Shown here: positions 53,555 through 62,212 of the stretch, piece by piece
Position numbering within the stretch: the stretch's first letter is position 1
How the letters are laid out: each line of letters begins with the position of its first letter
From: JBBQFI01 sp038321775
Lineage (GTDB): Bacteria > Verrucomicrobiota > Verrucomicrobiia > Chthoniobacterales > UBA10450
Assembly (NCBI GenBank): GCA_038321775.1
Contig: JBBQFI010000001.1
Coordinates: 1-64,000, forward strand
Reading direction: 5' to 3'
DNA length: 64,000 nucleotides
The notes under the pieces: model-generated
Database searches by the model: none
Seen by the model: only the letters and a program-made list of their open reading frames with translations
Told to the model about the DNA's origin: nothing
Program-made: the position numbers and the translations under genes

Positions 53555-54694
53555 ATGCCTATGGAAAAAACAACTCTAGCGCCGAAAAATGCGCCCGCCG
53601 TCGAAGCCGATTTTCTTCCATTACAGGGGACCGACTATGTCGAATTTTATGTTGGGAATGCGAAGCAGGCCGCGCATTTCTATAAAACGGCATTTGGTTT
53701 CCAAAGCCTTGCCTACGCGGGACCCGAAACCGGTGTGAAAGACCGCGCCAGCTACGTGATTCGTCAAAATAAACTGACGCTGGTTCTGACGACGCCGATT
53801 CGCTCGAAGAATCCAATCGCCGATCATATTTACAAACATGGCGATGGCGTGAAAGTGATCGCGTTGAAAGTGGAAGATGCGACTTCCGCGTGGAAGGAAA
53901 CGACCAAGCGCGGCGGTAAAAGTTATCTCGAGCCGAAAACGCTTTCCGACGATCAGGGAAAAGTCGTCATGAGCGGCATCCAAACTTACGGCGAAACGGT
54001 TCACCTTTTCATCGAGCGCGGTGATTACAGTGGCGTTTTCATGCCTGGCTTCCGCAAATGGGAAACGACCTACAATCCGCCCGACACAGGCCTGCAATAT
54101 GTCGATCATTGCGTCGGCAACGTCGGTTGGAATCAGATGAATCCGTGGGTGAAATTTTACGAGGATGTCATGGGCTTCCGCAACATTCTCAGTTTCGACG
54201 ACAAGGATATCTCGACGGAATACTCCGCGCTCATGAGCAAAGTGATGAGCAACGGCAACGGCTTCGTGAAATTCCCGATCAACGAGCCGGCCGAAGGAAA
54301 AAAGAAATCGCAGGTCGAAGAATATCTCGATTTCTACGATGGCGAAGGCGTGCAGCATTGCGCGCTCGCGACGAATGACATCGTTAAGACGGTCACCGAT
54401 TTACAAAGCCGCGGCGTCGAGTTCCTGAAAATTCCCGCGACCTATTACGAAACGGTGCTCGATCGCGTCGGGCACATTGACGAAGACCTCGAACCGCTGC
54501 AGCAACTCGGCATTCTCATCGATCGCGATGACGAAGGTTATCTGCTGCAAATCTTTTCGAAGCCAGTCGAAGATCGTCCAACGCTTTTCTTCGAGATCAT
54601 TCAGCGCAAAGGCGCGAAGAGTTTCGGAAAGGGAAATTTCAAGGCGCTCTTTGAAGCTTTGGAAAAAGAACAGGACGCTCGAGGAAATCTGTAA
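53555..54694 (+). CDS. hppD: 4-Hydroxyphenylpyruvate dioxygenase
   Basis: 379 aa. It oxidises 4-hydroxyphenylpyruvate to homogentisate. Iron ligands His185 (QYVDHCVGNV), His268 (GEGVQHCALATND) and Glu347 (LFFEIIQRKGAK) are all present, and the C-terminal helix GKGNFKALFEALEKEQDARGNL is the conserved lid. GAGG lies 8 bp before the ATG. First gene of the run hppD-hmgA-folE-PTPS-SDR; hmgA follows after 12 bp, so tyrosine breakdown begins here. Confidence 0.96.
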   Translation: MPMEKTTLAPKNAPAVEADFLPLQGTDYVEFYVGNAKQAAHFYKTAFGFQSLAYAGPETGVKDRASYVIRQNKLTLVLTTPIRSKNPIADHIYKHGDGVKVIALKVEDATSAWKETTKRGGKSYLEPKTLSDDQGKVVMSGIQTYGETVHLFIERGDYSGVFMPGFRKWETTYNPPDTGLQYVDHCVGNVGWNQMNPWVKFYEDVMGFRNILSFDDKDISTEYSALMSKVMSNGNGFVKFPINEPAEGKKKSQVEEYLDFYDGEGVQHCALATNDIVKTVTDLQSRGVEFLKIPATYYETVLDRVGHIDEDLEPLQQLGILIDRDDEGYLLQIFSKPVEDRPTLFFEIIQRKGAKSFGKGNFKALFEALEKEQDARGNL

Positions 54695-54706
54695 GGGAGA
54701 TACGAC

Positions 54707-55894
54707 ATGCCGCAATACATGAAGCTCGGGGAAATCCCGCGCAAGCATCACATCTGGTTTCACCGCAACGGTTCATCCAACGGGGGCTATAAAAACGAAG
54801 GCATTGCCTACGAGCACGTCATCACGACGGAAGGTTTCAATGAAGCTTTCTCGATCATGTATCACATCCGCCCGCCGACACGCGTGCGGAGCGTCGAACT
54901 TTTGAAATGTGAAGAATTGAAGAAGGCGGGAGACAGTCCGCTGCGACATCATCATTTGAGAACGGCGACGATCCCGCGCCGCGGCGATCTTTATACGGGC
55001 CGCATCCCGATGATGTTCAATCAGGACATTGTGGCGTATCGCTGCAAGCCGGAAAAGAAATACGGGAAGTTCGAGTACTACAAGAACGGCGGCGCCGATG
55101 AGATCATCTTCGTCTTTAAGGGCGGCGGAGTGTTGGAAAGTGCTTTCGGAAAACTCCCGTATCGTGCTGAAGACTACATCGTCATTCCGCGCGGAATCAC
55201 TTACCGGCTCGTGCCGGATAAGGTGGTGGAGGAAGATTATCTAATTCTCGAATCGACGGGACCGGTGCGTATTCCACGTCGCTATATGAATAGTGATGGA
55301 CAGATTCGCATGGGCTCACCCTATTCCGAACGCGATTTTCACGGACCGACGGAATTGATCACGATCGATAGCGATGAGGACGTCGAGATTCTGGTAAAAG
55401 ATGGTCCGCGCCTAACGAAAGTGGTGAACGCGCATCATCCCTTCGATGTGCTCGGCTGGGACGGCTACGTTTATCCCTTCACTTTTAACGCACAGGATTT
55501 CGAACCAATTACGGGGACGGTGCACCAACCGCCACCGATTCATCAAACCTTCGAAATTCGCGGCTACGTTGTCTGCACCTTCGCGCCGCGCTATCTCGAT
55601 ACGCATCCGGAAGCGGTGAAAATTCCGTGGGTGCACGACAATGTCGAAGCGGACGAAGTTTTATTTTACGTCCGCGGCAATTTCGGTTCGCGTCGCGGCA
55701 TCGAGTCGGGTTCCATCACGCTGCATCCGCGCGGCATTCCGCACGGCCCGCATCCTGGAACTATCATTGCCAGCAAAGATGCGCAACGCACCGAGGAACT
55801 GGCGGTCATGTTCGACACGCAACACACCCTCGAATTGACCGAGCAGGCACTTGCGCTCGACGACGAGAAATATCCGCTCAGCTGGCTCGATTGA
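54707..55894 (+). CDS. hmgA: Homogentisate 1,2-dioxygenase
   Basis: 395 aa. It opens homogentisate to maleylacetoacetate with Fe(II). Two cupin-type barrels are seen; the iron-site residues lie around His310 (WVHDNVEADEVLFYVRG), Glu317 and His346 (HPRGIPHGPHPG). GGGAG lies 9 bp upstream of ATG. The next steps (maleylacetoacetate isomerase, fumarylacetoacetase) are not in the window. Its TGA overlaps the folE TTG start. A CCTAACGA motif sits at 55411, coding Leu-Thr. Confidence 0.93.
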   Translation: MPQYMKLGEIPRKHHIWFHRNGSSNGGYKNEGIAYEHVITTEGFNEAFSIMYHIRPPTRVRSVELLKCEELKKAGDSPLRHHHLRTATIPRRGDLYTGRIPMMFNQDIVAYRCKPEKKYGKFEYYKNGGADEIIFVFKGGGVLESAFGKLPYRAEDYIVIPRGITYRLVPDKVVEEDYLILESTGPVRIPRRYMNSDGQIRMGSPYSERDFHGPTELITIDSDEDVEILVKDGPRLTKVVNAHHPFDVLGWDGYVYPFTFNAQDFEPITGTVHQPPPIHQTFEIRGYVVCTFAPRYLDTHPEAVKIPWVHDNVEADEVLFYVRGNFGSRRGIESGSITLHPRGIPHGPHPGTIIASKDAQRTEELAVMFDTQHTLELTEQALALDDEKYPLSWLD

Positions 55895-56526
55895 GCGCAA
55901 CGTCCAATCACGAGAGTGAACTCGAAGCGGCATCTCGTCGCCTTCGCGACATGCCTCGCTGCGGCGCGGCCAAACGCACCAGCATGGAGCGTTCATTTCA
56001 CGAACTGCTCGAAGCAGTCGGCGAAGATCCGCAGCGGCAGGGCCTGTTGAAAACGCCGGAACGCGCTGCCCGCGCGTTTGAGTTCCTAACGAATGGTTAC
56101 CGCCAAAGCCTCGAAGAAGTCGTCAACAACGCGATCTTCGATTCTGACGCAAGTGAGATTATTCTCGTGAAAGACATCGAGCTTTACTCGATGTGCGAAC
56201 ATCATTTGTTGCCGTTTATTGGAAAGGCGCATGTCGCTTACATCCCAAGCGGTAAAGTAATTGGCCTCTCCAAAGTTGCGCGAATTGTCGACGTTTTTGC
56301 GCGCCGGTTGCAAATCCAGGAAAATCTCACGACGCAAATTGCCGACGCTTTAATGCACATATTGCATCCGATCGGAGCCGCCGTCGTGATCGAGGCGAAG
56401 CATCTCTGCATGATGATGCGGGGTGTCGAGAAACAAAACTCCGTCATGACAACCTCCTGCCTTCTCGGTTCATTCAAAGAAGACGCGCGCACACGCACCG
56501 AATTTCTCGCGTTGCTCAAACAGTAA
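55891..56526 (+). CDS. folE: GTP cyclohydrolase I
   Basis: 211 aa from TTG at 55891, which overlaps the hmgA stop (TTGA); ATG at 55951 or 55984 are alternatives. It converts GTP to dihydroneopterin triphosphate. Zinc ligands lie in LYSMCEHHLLPF (Cys102, His105) and HLCMMMRGVEKQNSVMTTS (Cys173); GKVIGLSKVARIVDVFARRLQ is the conserved core. The position between hmgA and a pterin synthase points to tetrahydrobiopterin rather than folate as product. Confidence 0.94.
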   Translation: MSATSNHESELEAASRRLRDMPRCGAAKRTSMERSFHELLEAVGEDPQRQGLLKTPERAARAFEFLTNGYRQSLEEVVNNAIFDSDASEIILVKDIELYSMCEHHLLPFIGKAHVAYIPSGKVIGLSKVARIVDVFARRLQIQENLTTQIADALMHILHPIGAAVVIEAKHLCMMMRGVEKQNSVMTTSCLLGSFKEDARTRTEFLALLKQ

Positions 56527-56539
56527 CGCGGCTGGCGTC

Positions 56540-57736
56540 ATGTTATTGACGGTCAGCAAACGGCTCGAGTTTTCCGCATCGCGCCGTCTCTTTGTTCCAG
56601 AGTGGAGCGCTGAAGAAAATCTCGCCGCCTTTGGCCCGGAATCAGCCGCCCGCTACGGAACGGGACGGAACTATGTCGCCTATTTCATTCTCTCCGGTGA
56701 CCCGAATCCGGCGAACGGAATGCTCGTGAACATCAGCGAGATCAAAAAACGCGCGAGCAGCGTTGTGCTCGCCAATTTCGACCACAAATTTTTGAATGAA
56801 GATCATGCGGCGTTCGTGCAAACGGTTCCAATAACCGAAAACATCGCCCGCCAACTTTTTCACGAAACTGCGCCGCTGTTTGCCGACTTGAACGCGACTC
56901 TGGCCGCCGTGCATTTGGTGGAAACGTCGCAACGCAGCGCCACTTTTTATTCCAGCGGCGTTTCCGAAGCGAACTACTGGCTCGAGTTTTCCGCGGCTCG
57001 TCGCACGATGTCACCGCATCTGAGCGAAGAGGAAAACGTAAAGCTTTTCGGCATTTCGACCGCGCTCCACGGACACAATTATCGCGCGCGCCTGACTGTT
57101 CGGGACGATTCAACTCTGGCCGGGAGGCACGATATGATCGAAGGCTGCCTGCGCGGGCTGCACGAGGAATTAGATCACAAGGATCTAAACGGCGATGTCG
57201 TCGGCCTAACCAATCGACCGATGACGACCGAAAGTCTGGCGCGGTATATTCACGAACGCGCTACCGCGACCCTGCCTGTTCATCGCGTGCGTCTACATGA
57301 ACGCGATGATTTTTTTGCGGAATATTGGAACGACCAAAGTTTCTTTCTCGGAATGCGACGGCGTTTCAGCGCAGCGCATCGATTGCAGTTGGTCGAACTT
57401 TCCGAATCCGAAAACATTTCGTTATTCGGCAAATGCAGCAATCCACTTGGACACGGGCATCTTTACGAAGCGGAAGCAACGATCGGAGGGCCTTACGATG
57501 AGAGTAGCGGCACGCTCTACGATTTCGCGAAAATGGACGATGCCTTGCAGGAGAGCGTCCGCTTTTGGGACAATAAGCATCTCGATCTCGAAACGACTGA
57601 CTTCAAAAAAATGCCATCGACCGGAGAAAACATTGTTCGCGCACTTTGGTCGCGTGCCGGTTCTCTGCTCGACGGCCGACTCGTTAGGCTGAGACTGTGG
57701 GAAACGCCAAATAATCGATTCACGTTGCGACTTTGA
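56540..57736 (+). CDS. Three-domain 6-pyruvoyl-tetrahydropterin synthase-like protein
   Basis: 398 aa, about three times the normal length (around 140). Three tandem PTPS-type domains are seen. Domain 3 (about 269-398) is complete: FSAAHRL (His280), LFGKCSNPLGHGHLYE with Cys299, His305 and His307, DNKHLDL, and Glu388 in LWETPNN. Domain 2 (about 146-258) keeps HGHNY but has Arg for the first His and lacks the Cys. Domain 1 (about 3-130) has lost the zinc site (FSASRRL, YGTGRNY). Domain 3 probably makes 6-pyruvoyl-tetrahydropterin; the others may be structural or regulatory. Next gene overlaps in TTGA. Confidence 0.9.
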   Translation: MLLTVSKRLEFSASRRLFVPEWSAEENLAAFGPESAARYGTGRNYVAYFILSGDPNPANGMLVNISEIKKRASSVVLANFDHKFLNEDHAAFVQTVPITENIARQLFHETAPLFADLNATLAAVHLVETSQRSATFYSSGVSEANYWLEFSAARRTMSPHLSEEENVKLFGISTALHGHNYRARLTVRDDSTLAGRHDMIEGCLRGLHEELDHKDLNGDVVGLTNRPMTTESLARYIHERATATLPVHRVRLHERDDFFAEYWNDQSFFLGMRRRFSAAHRLQLVELSESENISLFGKCSNPLGHGHLYEAEATIGGPYDESSGTLYDFAKMDDALQESVRFWDNKHLDLETTDFKKMPSTGENIVRALWSRAGSLLDGRLVRLRLWETPNNRFTLRL

Positions 57737-58425
57737 AACGAATTCTTATTACGGGCGCGAGCCGCGGTATCGGTCGCTCTATCGCGGAGAAACTCGCTAC
57801 GGCCGGAACGACGCTGCTTCTTCATGGCCGCGACAATGACGCGCTGACAGAAACATGTCGTGCAGTTGAAGCGAGAGGCGCGCGAGCGACTCCGTTGCTT
57901 TTCGAGCTCACCGACAAATCGCAGATCGAGAAGTTAATCGAAGGAGTTGGCTCCGAGCCCATCGACGTCTTGATCAACAATGCCGGAATCGCGTTCGTCA
58001 AACCGTTCGATTCGATTTCGTTGGACGATTGGAACAAAACTCTAGCCGTGAATGTGACTGCGCCGTTTCTGCTCACACAAAAACTCAGCCCTGAAATGAA
58101 ATCAGGTGCGAGCATCGTGAATATTCTTTCGGTTGCCGCGAGAACTGGTTTCCCGAATTGGAGTAGTTACTGCATGAGCAAATTTGCGCTCGAAGGCTTC
58201 TCGCAATCGATTCGCGAAGAGTTGCGACCGCGCGGTATTCGCGTGCTCAATGTTTATCCTGCCGCGACCGATACGGAAATTTGGAAACCGGTCGCAGGCG
58301 ATTGGCCACGCGAAAAGATGATGCCGCCCAACGAGGTCGCGGAAGCTGTCGCTTATGCGCTTTCCCGTCCGGCCGATGTCGCTGTCGAAAATATCACGCT
58401 GACCAAGGCGAGCGGCAGTTTATAG
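57733..58425 (+). CDS. Short-chain dehydrogenase, possible sepiapterin-type reductase
   Basis: 230 aa from TTG at 57733, overlapping the PTPS stop. The NADP loop TGASRGIG (7-14), NNAG (82-85) and Ser133-Tyr146-Lys150 (YCMSK) are intact, so it is a classical SDR. Coupled behind folE and the PTPS gene, it is a good candidate for the last step to tetrahydrobiopterin, done by sepiapterin reductase in other organisms. Sequence alone does not prove it; a 3-oxoacyl-type SDR is the alternative. Confidence 0.88.
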   Translation: MKRILITGASRGIGRSIAEKLATAGTTLLLHGRDNDALTETCRAVEARGARATPLLFELTDKSQIEKLIEGVGSEPIDVLINNAGIAFVKPFDSISLDDWNKTLAVNVTAPFLLTQKLSPEMKSGASIVNILSVAARTGFPNWSSYCMSKFALEGFSQSIREELRPRGIRVLNVYPAATDTEIWKPVAGDWPREKMMPPNEVAEAVAYALSRPADVAVENITLTKASGSL

Positions 58426-58461
58426 TTGCCATCTCTACGGTTGGCCGAACAATCTCCAATT

Positions 58462-59310
58462 ATGATCGCAGCTTTCGGGAGCGATGTAGTCATCAATGTT
58501 GTCGCCTCCATCATCGCGTCTCTGATTTTGTTGGGCGCCGGTTTTGCCTGGGGAAAATATCGGGAGCGGAAACGTTTCGGCAGAAATCTCGAGGAATACG
58601 ATTTCTATCCGTTTACGATCAATCGCGACAACATTCCCGAATTCGATCTCAAGGATTTCCGGCTCGGAATGCATTATTTCCTCAAGAACAACGATCACAC
58701 TGCTGCGCGACAACTCATTTTTATCGGGGAGCAAAACAATGTCCGCGATCAGCTTGAACCGGCGGAACAGAAAGAGTACGCCAAACTCTTCACCAAGTAC
58801 GACGGCAAGAAAATCGCGGACGATACAAACGAATATCTGGAAAACTATATCCGTCTCGTCCGACTCATCGGGAAATCATTTCCTAATACCGGGATCGAGA
58901 TCTTGCTGCATAACCTGGCGGATCCGGGACACTCGTTAGTCGCGTTGGAAAACAATGTCACCGGAAGAAATTTGCGCGATGGCACGACCAACCTGCTGAT
59001 CGATCTGAAAAAGCGACAACTGCTGCAGGAGGATAAACTCAACTACGAACTCAACATCGGTTCGCGGCGGTTCAAGTGCACGACTATCCCGATTATTCGC
59101 AAGGAGTTCGGCGTCGTCGGCGCAGTTTGCATCAACATCGACGCAAATTATCTCACGGAGGAAGTGCTCCAGCGTCAGGAGCGGATCGAAGCGTGGTTCA
59201 AGAATTTTCTCCGAACAGATATGCAGCTCGATGAAAATATTCTGAGCAAAGACGAATACGCAAAGGCGACCAAGGGCAAGCGACATTTCAAAGACGAGCA
59301 GGCTAACTAG
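58462..59310 (+). CDS. Membrane-anchored YheO-like PAS domain protein
   Basis: 282 aa from ATG at 58462; a TTG further upstream would follow the SDR stop directly. A membrane helix at about residues 9-31 (VINVVASIIASLILLGAGFAW) is followed by a charged segment and, at about 130-240, a YheO-type PAS core (GKSFPNTGIEILLHNLADP, then VTGRNLRDGTTNL and a VVGAVCINID strand). The DNA-binding HTH usually fused to YheO domains is absent. It may sense a small ligand for the pterin/aromatic locus, but this is inference from position. Confidence 0.65.
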   Translation: MIAAFGSDVVINVVASIIASLILLGAGFAWGKYRERKRFGRNLEEYDFYPFTINRDNIPEFDLKDFRLGMHYFLKNNDHTAARQLIFIGEQNNVRDQLEPAEQKEYAKLFTKYDGKKIADDTNEYLENYIRLVRLIGKSFPNTGIEILLHNLADPGHSLVALENNVTGRNLRDGTTNLLIDLKKRQLLQEDKLNYELNIGSRRFKCTTIPIIRKEFGVVGAVCINIDANYLTEEVLQRQERIEAWFKNFLRTDMQLDENILSKDEYAKATKGKRHFKDEQAN

Positions 59311-59330
59311 GGCGGGGCTCTTCCCAGTTG

Positions 59331-59470
59331 TCATGTCGAGCGAAGTCGAGACATCTCTTATAAAGGTGGGGGGAACCTTGGTGTCCCGATGTTCGCGGCG
59401 CTGAGGCCGCTCCCACATTCTTTGAATGAGAGATTCCTCGACTTCGCTTCGCTCCGCTCGGAATGACAGA
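59331..59470. repeat. Nested palindromic intergenic repeat
   Basis: Outer arms: left begins tgtcatgtcgagcgaag, right ends ctccgctcggaatgaca, complementary over about 30 bp with mismatches. Between them lies (59362-59419) a copy of the ctcccacatt/aatgtgggag palindrome also found at 63440 and inside dnaE. The right arm is the upstream region of the SMUG1-type glycosylase frame. Confidence 0.8.
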
Positions 59471-59488
59471 GGAAGAAGACGCACCGCT

Positions 59489-60223
59489 GTGTCAGGAGCG
59501 CCGAACATCGCGCAGGAAGTCATCAATGCGGCCAACGGTTTGCGCGCTGCCGTCGATAAACTGCGCTTCGCGTCGCCAGTCACGCACCTCTACAATCCGC
59601 TCGATTATGCGTGGACGGCGCATGAAGAATACCTGCGACGCTACGCCGACGAAAAGAAACGCGTTGTTTTTCTCGGCATGAATCCCGGTCCGTTTGGTAT
59701 GGTGCAGACGGGAGTCCCGTTTGGTGAAATCGCCGCAGTGCGGGATTGGCTCGGAATCCGAACGGCAATTAGCCAACCCAAGAAGTTTCATCCGAAGCGT
59801 CCGATTCACGGTTTTGATTGTGCACGTTCGGAAATTAGCGGGCGACGTCTCTGGGGACTTTTTAGCGATTGCTTCGGCACCGCGCAAAAATTCTTCGAGT
59901 CCAACTTCGTTTTAAATTATTGCCCGCTCGCTTTTATGGAAAGCAGCGGTGCCAATCGCACACCGGACAAACTTCCCCTGTCAGAACGGAAACCACTTTT
60001 TGCTGCATGCGATCAGCATTTGCGCGAAGTGATGGCGGCACTAAAACCTGAATGGGTGATTGGCGTTGGCGACTTCGCGACTAAACGCGCAAGGGAAGTT
60101 TTCCCGGAACCTCCGCCGAAAATTGCGCGCATCTTGCATCCCAGTCCCGCAAGTCCTGCCGCAAACAAAAATTGGGCCGCGTTGGTGACCGCGCAGCTGC
60201 AGACGGTTGGCGTATGGATCTGA
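59489..60223 (+). CDS. SMUG1-type uracil-DNA glycosylase
   Basis: 244 aa from GTG at 59489; a longer frame from ATG 59426 would translate the palindromic repeat. The active-site loop FLGMNPGPFGMVQTGVPFGE, then VRDWLGIR, FHPKRPIHGFDCARSEISGRRLWGLF, NYCPLAFME and HPSPASPAANKNW with catalytic His are the family marks of single-strand-selective glycosylases. It removes uracil and oxidised uracils from DNA. The start is uncertain, as no strong ribosome binding site is at a normal distance. It converges with the aromatic hydroxylase. Confidence 0.9.
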   Translation: MSGAPNIAQEVINAANGLRAAVDKLRFASPVTHLYNPLDYAWTAHEEYLRRYADEKKRVVFLGMNPGPFGMVQTGVPFGEIAAVRDWLGIRTAISQPKKFHPKRPIHGFDCARSEISGRRLWGLFSDCFGTAQKFFESNFVLNYCPLAFMESSGANRTPDKLPLSERKPLFAACDQHLREVMAALKPEWVIGVGDFATKRAREVFPEPPPKIARILHPSPASPAANKNWAALVTAQLQTVGVWI

Positions 60224-60224
60224 C

Positions 60225-60240
60225 GTAAGCGTCCGCTTAC
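60225..60240. terminator. Short palindrome between convergent genes
   Basis: GTAAGCG and CGCTTAC form a perfect 7-bp stem with a 2-nt loop, directly after the glycosylase stop and before the 3' end of the aromatic hydroxylase. There is no T-run. Possibly a weak bidirectional terminator. Confidence 0.35.
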
Positions 60241-60256
60241 TTCCGGGAAAAGCGGC

Positions 60257-62020
60257 TTATGAGCTACTTTGCGAAGCGTGCGACGCCGCCTGGTATTCCG
60301 GCTTCTTGTGATATTCCACCAGTCGGAATCCCCAACCAATCAGTGTCGACAGATCTTTCGCGGTCGCTTTTTTATCGTTCAGGAATTTTTCGATACGCTC
60401 TTTCAACTCCGGTTGTTGTTCGGTTTCGTCGAGAATTTCGAAAATCTCCAACGAGAGCAACCAGTCGCTCGCATGTTCTGCCTGCTGCGTTTCCCAGATT
60501 TCACCGAACCGTTCGTATCCCACTTTGTTTTCGCGGATCTTGCGCACCTGTGCGTAAAGATTCTCGAGCTTCTTCCGTTTCGCGTCGGACGGAGCTTTGA
60601 TCGTGCGCTCTTTCGGAACGAGCGCGACCTGGTTGTAAGCGTCCTTATCGGCCGCGCCGTTGAAGACCGAACCGATTCGCTCGCCAACCGCCATATCGTA
60701 TGTGCCCCAGTCTGGATCGAACAGCACGCGGTCGCCGTAGGTTGCGCAGCAGTTGGAAAATGTGATCAGCAATAACTTGTCGTCGCGGCGCAGAATTTTT
60801 TCCACCTTGCCTTCCACAACGACGCCGCTCGCAAACTCGAGCTTCACTTTTTTCCCTTCGCTGATGTCCGTTTCCTTCAAATTTCCAATCGGCGAACCGA
60901 ATCCGTCTTTGTGGTAATCGCGACCATGTCCCGGCAATTCCTCGTATTTGTAAGCCAGGGCGCTTGGTCCAGCTGTCCGTAAATAAATTGGTTGCTTCTC
61001 GGAATCGGTGATGACTTCGTTGAAAACTCCGGAGACCTGCAAGCCGCTCGCGTACTCGCATGTCGCGGTATTCTTGCATTCGATTGCTTTATTGATTCCC
61101 TCTAACCCGCCTACGCGATATGCCATTGTGCTCGCGAATTCTTCAAGCACGTCGCTGAGATGCTTAAAGTCGCGACAAACAAAAAGCTGCGGCTGCTTTG
61201 TTGTGATATCGAACGGCGTGTGTGCCGCTTGGATCGAATACGGAATTTTTTTCACGTGCGCTTCGAGACACGAAACCGACTCGCCGATGGAAGAGAGAAG
61301 ACCGGCGCCGTAAATTTTCGGTTTCTCCAGCGTGCCGATGAGTCCGTATTCCACCGTCCACCAATGCAGGCGAGAGAGGAGCGCCATCTCGGAAGGGTCG
61401 CCGAGATTTTTTTGCCCTTGCTCAACCTCGCGCGTTGCTTCCTCGGTTTCCTTCGGATCGGAGTTCGGCAACTCCTTCAAGATCGAGAGATGCCGAATCG
61501 CTTCATACAATTCGAAATCTTTTTTCGACGACATCGCTTTGGCGCCGACTTCGCCGAAGCGTTGCAAATAATTTGAGTATTCGCGATCGACAATGATCGG
61601 CGCGTGCCCGGCCGCTTCGTGCACAATGTCAGGCGCGGGCGTGTATTCGATGTGATCGATCTGGCGCATATCGCACGCGATCACGAGGACTTTGTAAGCT
61701 TGGAATTCCATGAACGCGGCCGGCGGAATAAATCCATCCACCGCGACTGCGCCCCAGCCGATCTTGCCCAGAATGTCGTTCATTTCCTGGATGCGCGGGA
61801 TGCGCTCGAAGGAAATGCCAGTGTCGAGCAAACCCTGAAAGTAAACTTTGTGCGCGTACTCTTTCAGGAAAAAAGTGTTTTGGCGCATGATGAAACGCCA
61901 GACTGCGTGATCGACCGAAGTGTAATCGTCGTAGCGCTGATCGACCGCGAACTGCAAAAGATGTTTCGGGGTAGAGGCAACCGCCGCGTTGTTGCTCGGG
62001 ATTCCGCTTTCTGTTTTCAT
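60257..62020 (-). CDS. phhA: Aromatic amino acid hydroxylase, long form (phenylalanine 4-monooxygenase)
   Basis: 587 aa from ATG at 62020; an extra 15 codons are open upstream. It is a pterin-dependent non-heme iron enzyme turning phenylalanine into tyrosine. Iron ligands are His134 and His139 (DIVHEAAGHAPI) and Glu224 (WWTVEYGLIG). The catalytic domain ends near residue 330; about 250 further residues (KVEKILRRDDKLLLITFSNC, then charged helices) are absent from ordinary bacterial PAH and occur in a long-form subfamily. Convergent with the gene run at 53.5-60.2 kb. Tryptophan or tyrosine hydroxylase activity cannot be excluded. Confidence 0.88.
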   Translation of the reverse strand: MKTESGIPSNNAAVASTPKHLLQFAVDQRYDDYTSVDHAVWRFIMRQNTFFLKEYAHKVYFQGLLDTGISFERIPRIQEMNDILGKIGWGAVAVDGFIPPAAFMEFQAYKVLVIACDMRQIDHIEYTPAPDIVHEAAGHAPIIVDREYSNYLQRFGEVGAKAMSSKKDFELYEAIRHLSILKELPNSDPKETEEATREVEQGQKNLGDPSEMALLSRLHWWTVEYGLIGTLEKPKIYGAGLLSSIGESVSCLEAHVKKIPYSIQAAHTPFDITTKQPQLFVCRDFKHLSDVLEEFASTMAYRVGGLEGINKAIECKNTATCEYASGLQVSGVFNEVITDSEKQPIYLRTAGPSALAYKYEELPGHGRDYHKDGFGSPIGNLKETDISEGKKVKLEFASGVVVEGKVEKILRRDDKLLLITFSNCCATYGDRVLFDPDWGTYDMAVGERIGSVFNGAADKDAYNQVALVPKERTIKAPSDAKRKKLENLYAQVRKIRENKVGYERFGEIWETQQAEHASDWLLSLEIFEILDETEQQPELKERIEKFLNDKKATAKDLSTLIGWGFRLVEYHKKPEYQAASHASQSSS

Positions 62021-62076
62021 CGCATTCGTCCGAAAAATGGTTTCAAGATAAATATGACGATGCAACCTGGACGTGT

Positions 62077-62143
62077 CCTCATCCTAACCTTCTCCCAAGG
62101 GGAGAAGAGACCGCCTCTCCCTTTGGGAGAGGGTTGGGTGAGG
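62077..62143. repeat. Intergenic hairpin repeat
   Basis: Left arm cctcatcctaaccttctccc, right arm ending gggttgggtgagg, with inner ctcccaaggggag and ctctccctttgggag. A long imperfect palindrome of the kind found in many copies between genes in diverse bacteria. Confidence 0.7.
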
Positions 62144-62212
62144 GCGCCTTCGATGATTGCCATGAGCTAATTTTATGGCTTAACCATGACAGCGGCAAGC
62201 GCGATTAAGACT

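Noticed and set aside
55627..55890. Upstream extension of the folE frame
   Set aside because: It runs inside hmgA in another frame; the TTG overlapping the hmgA stop, or a later ATG, gives a normal-length enzyme.
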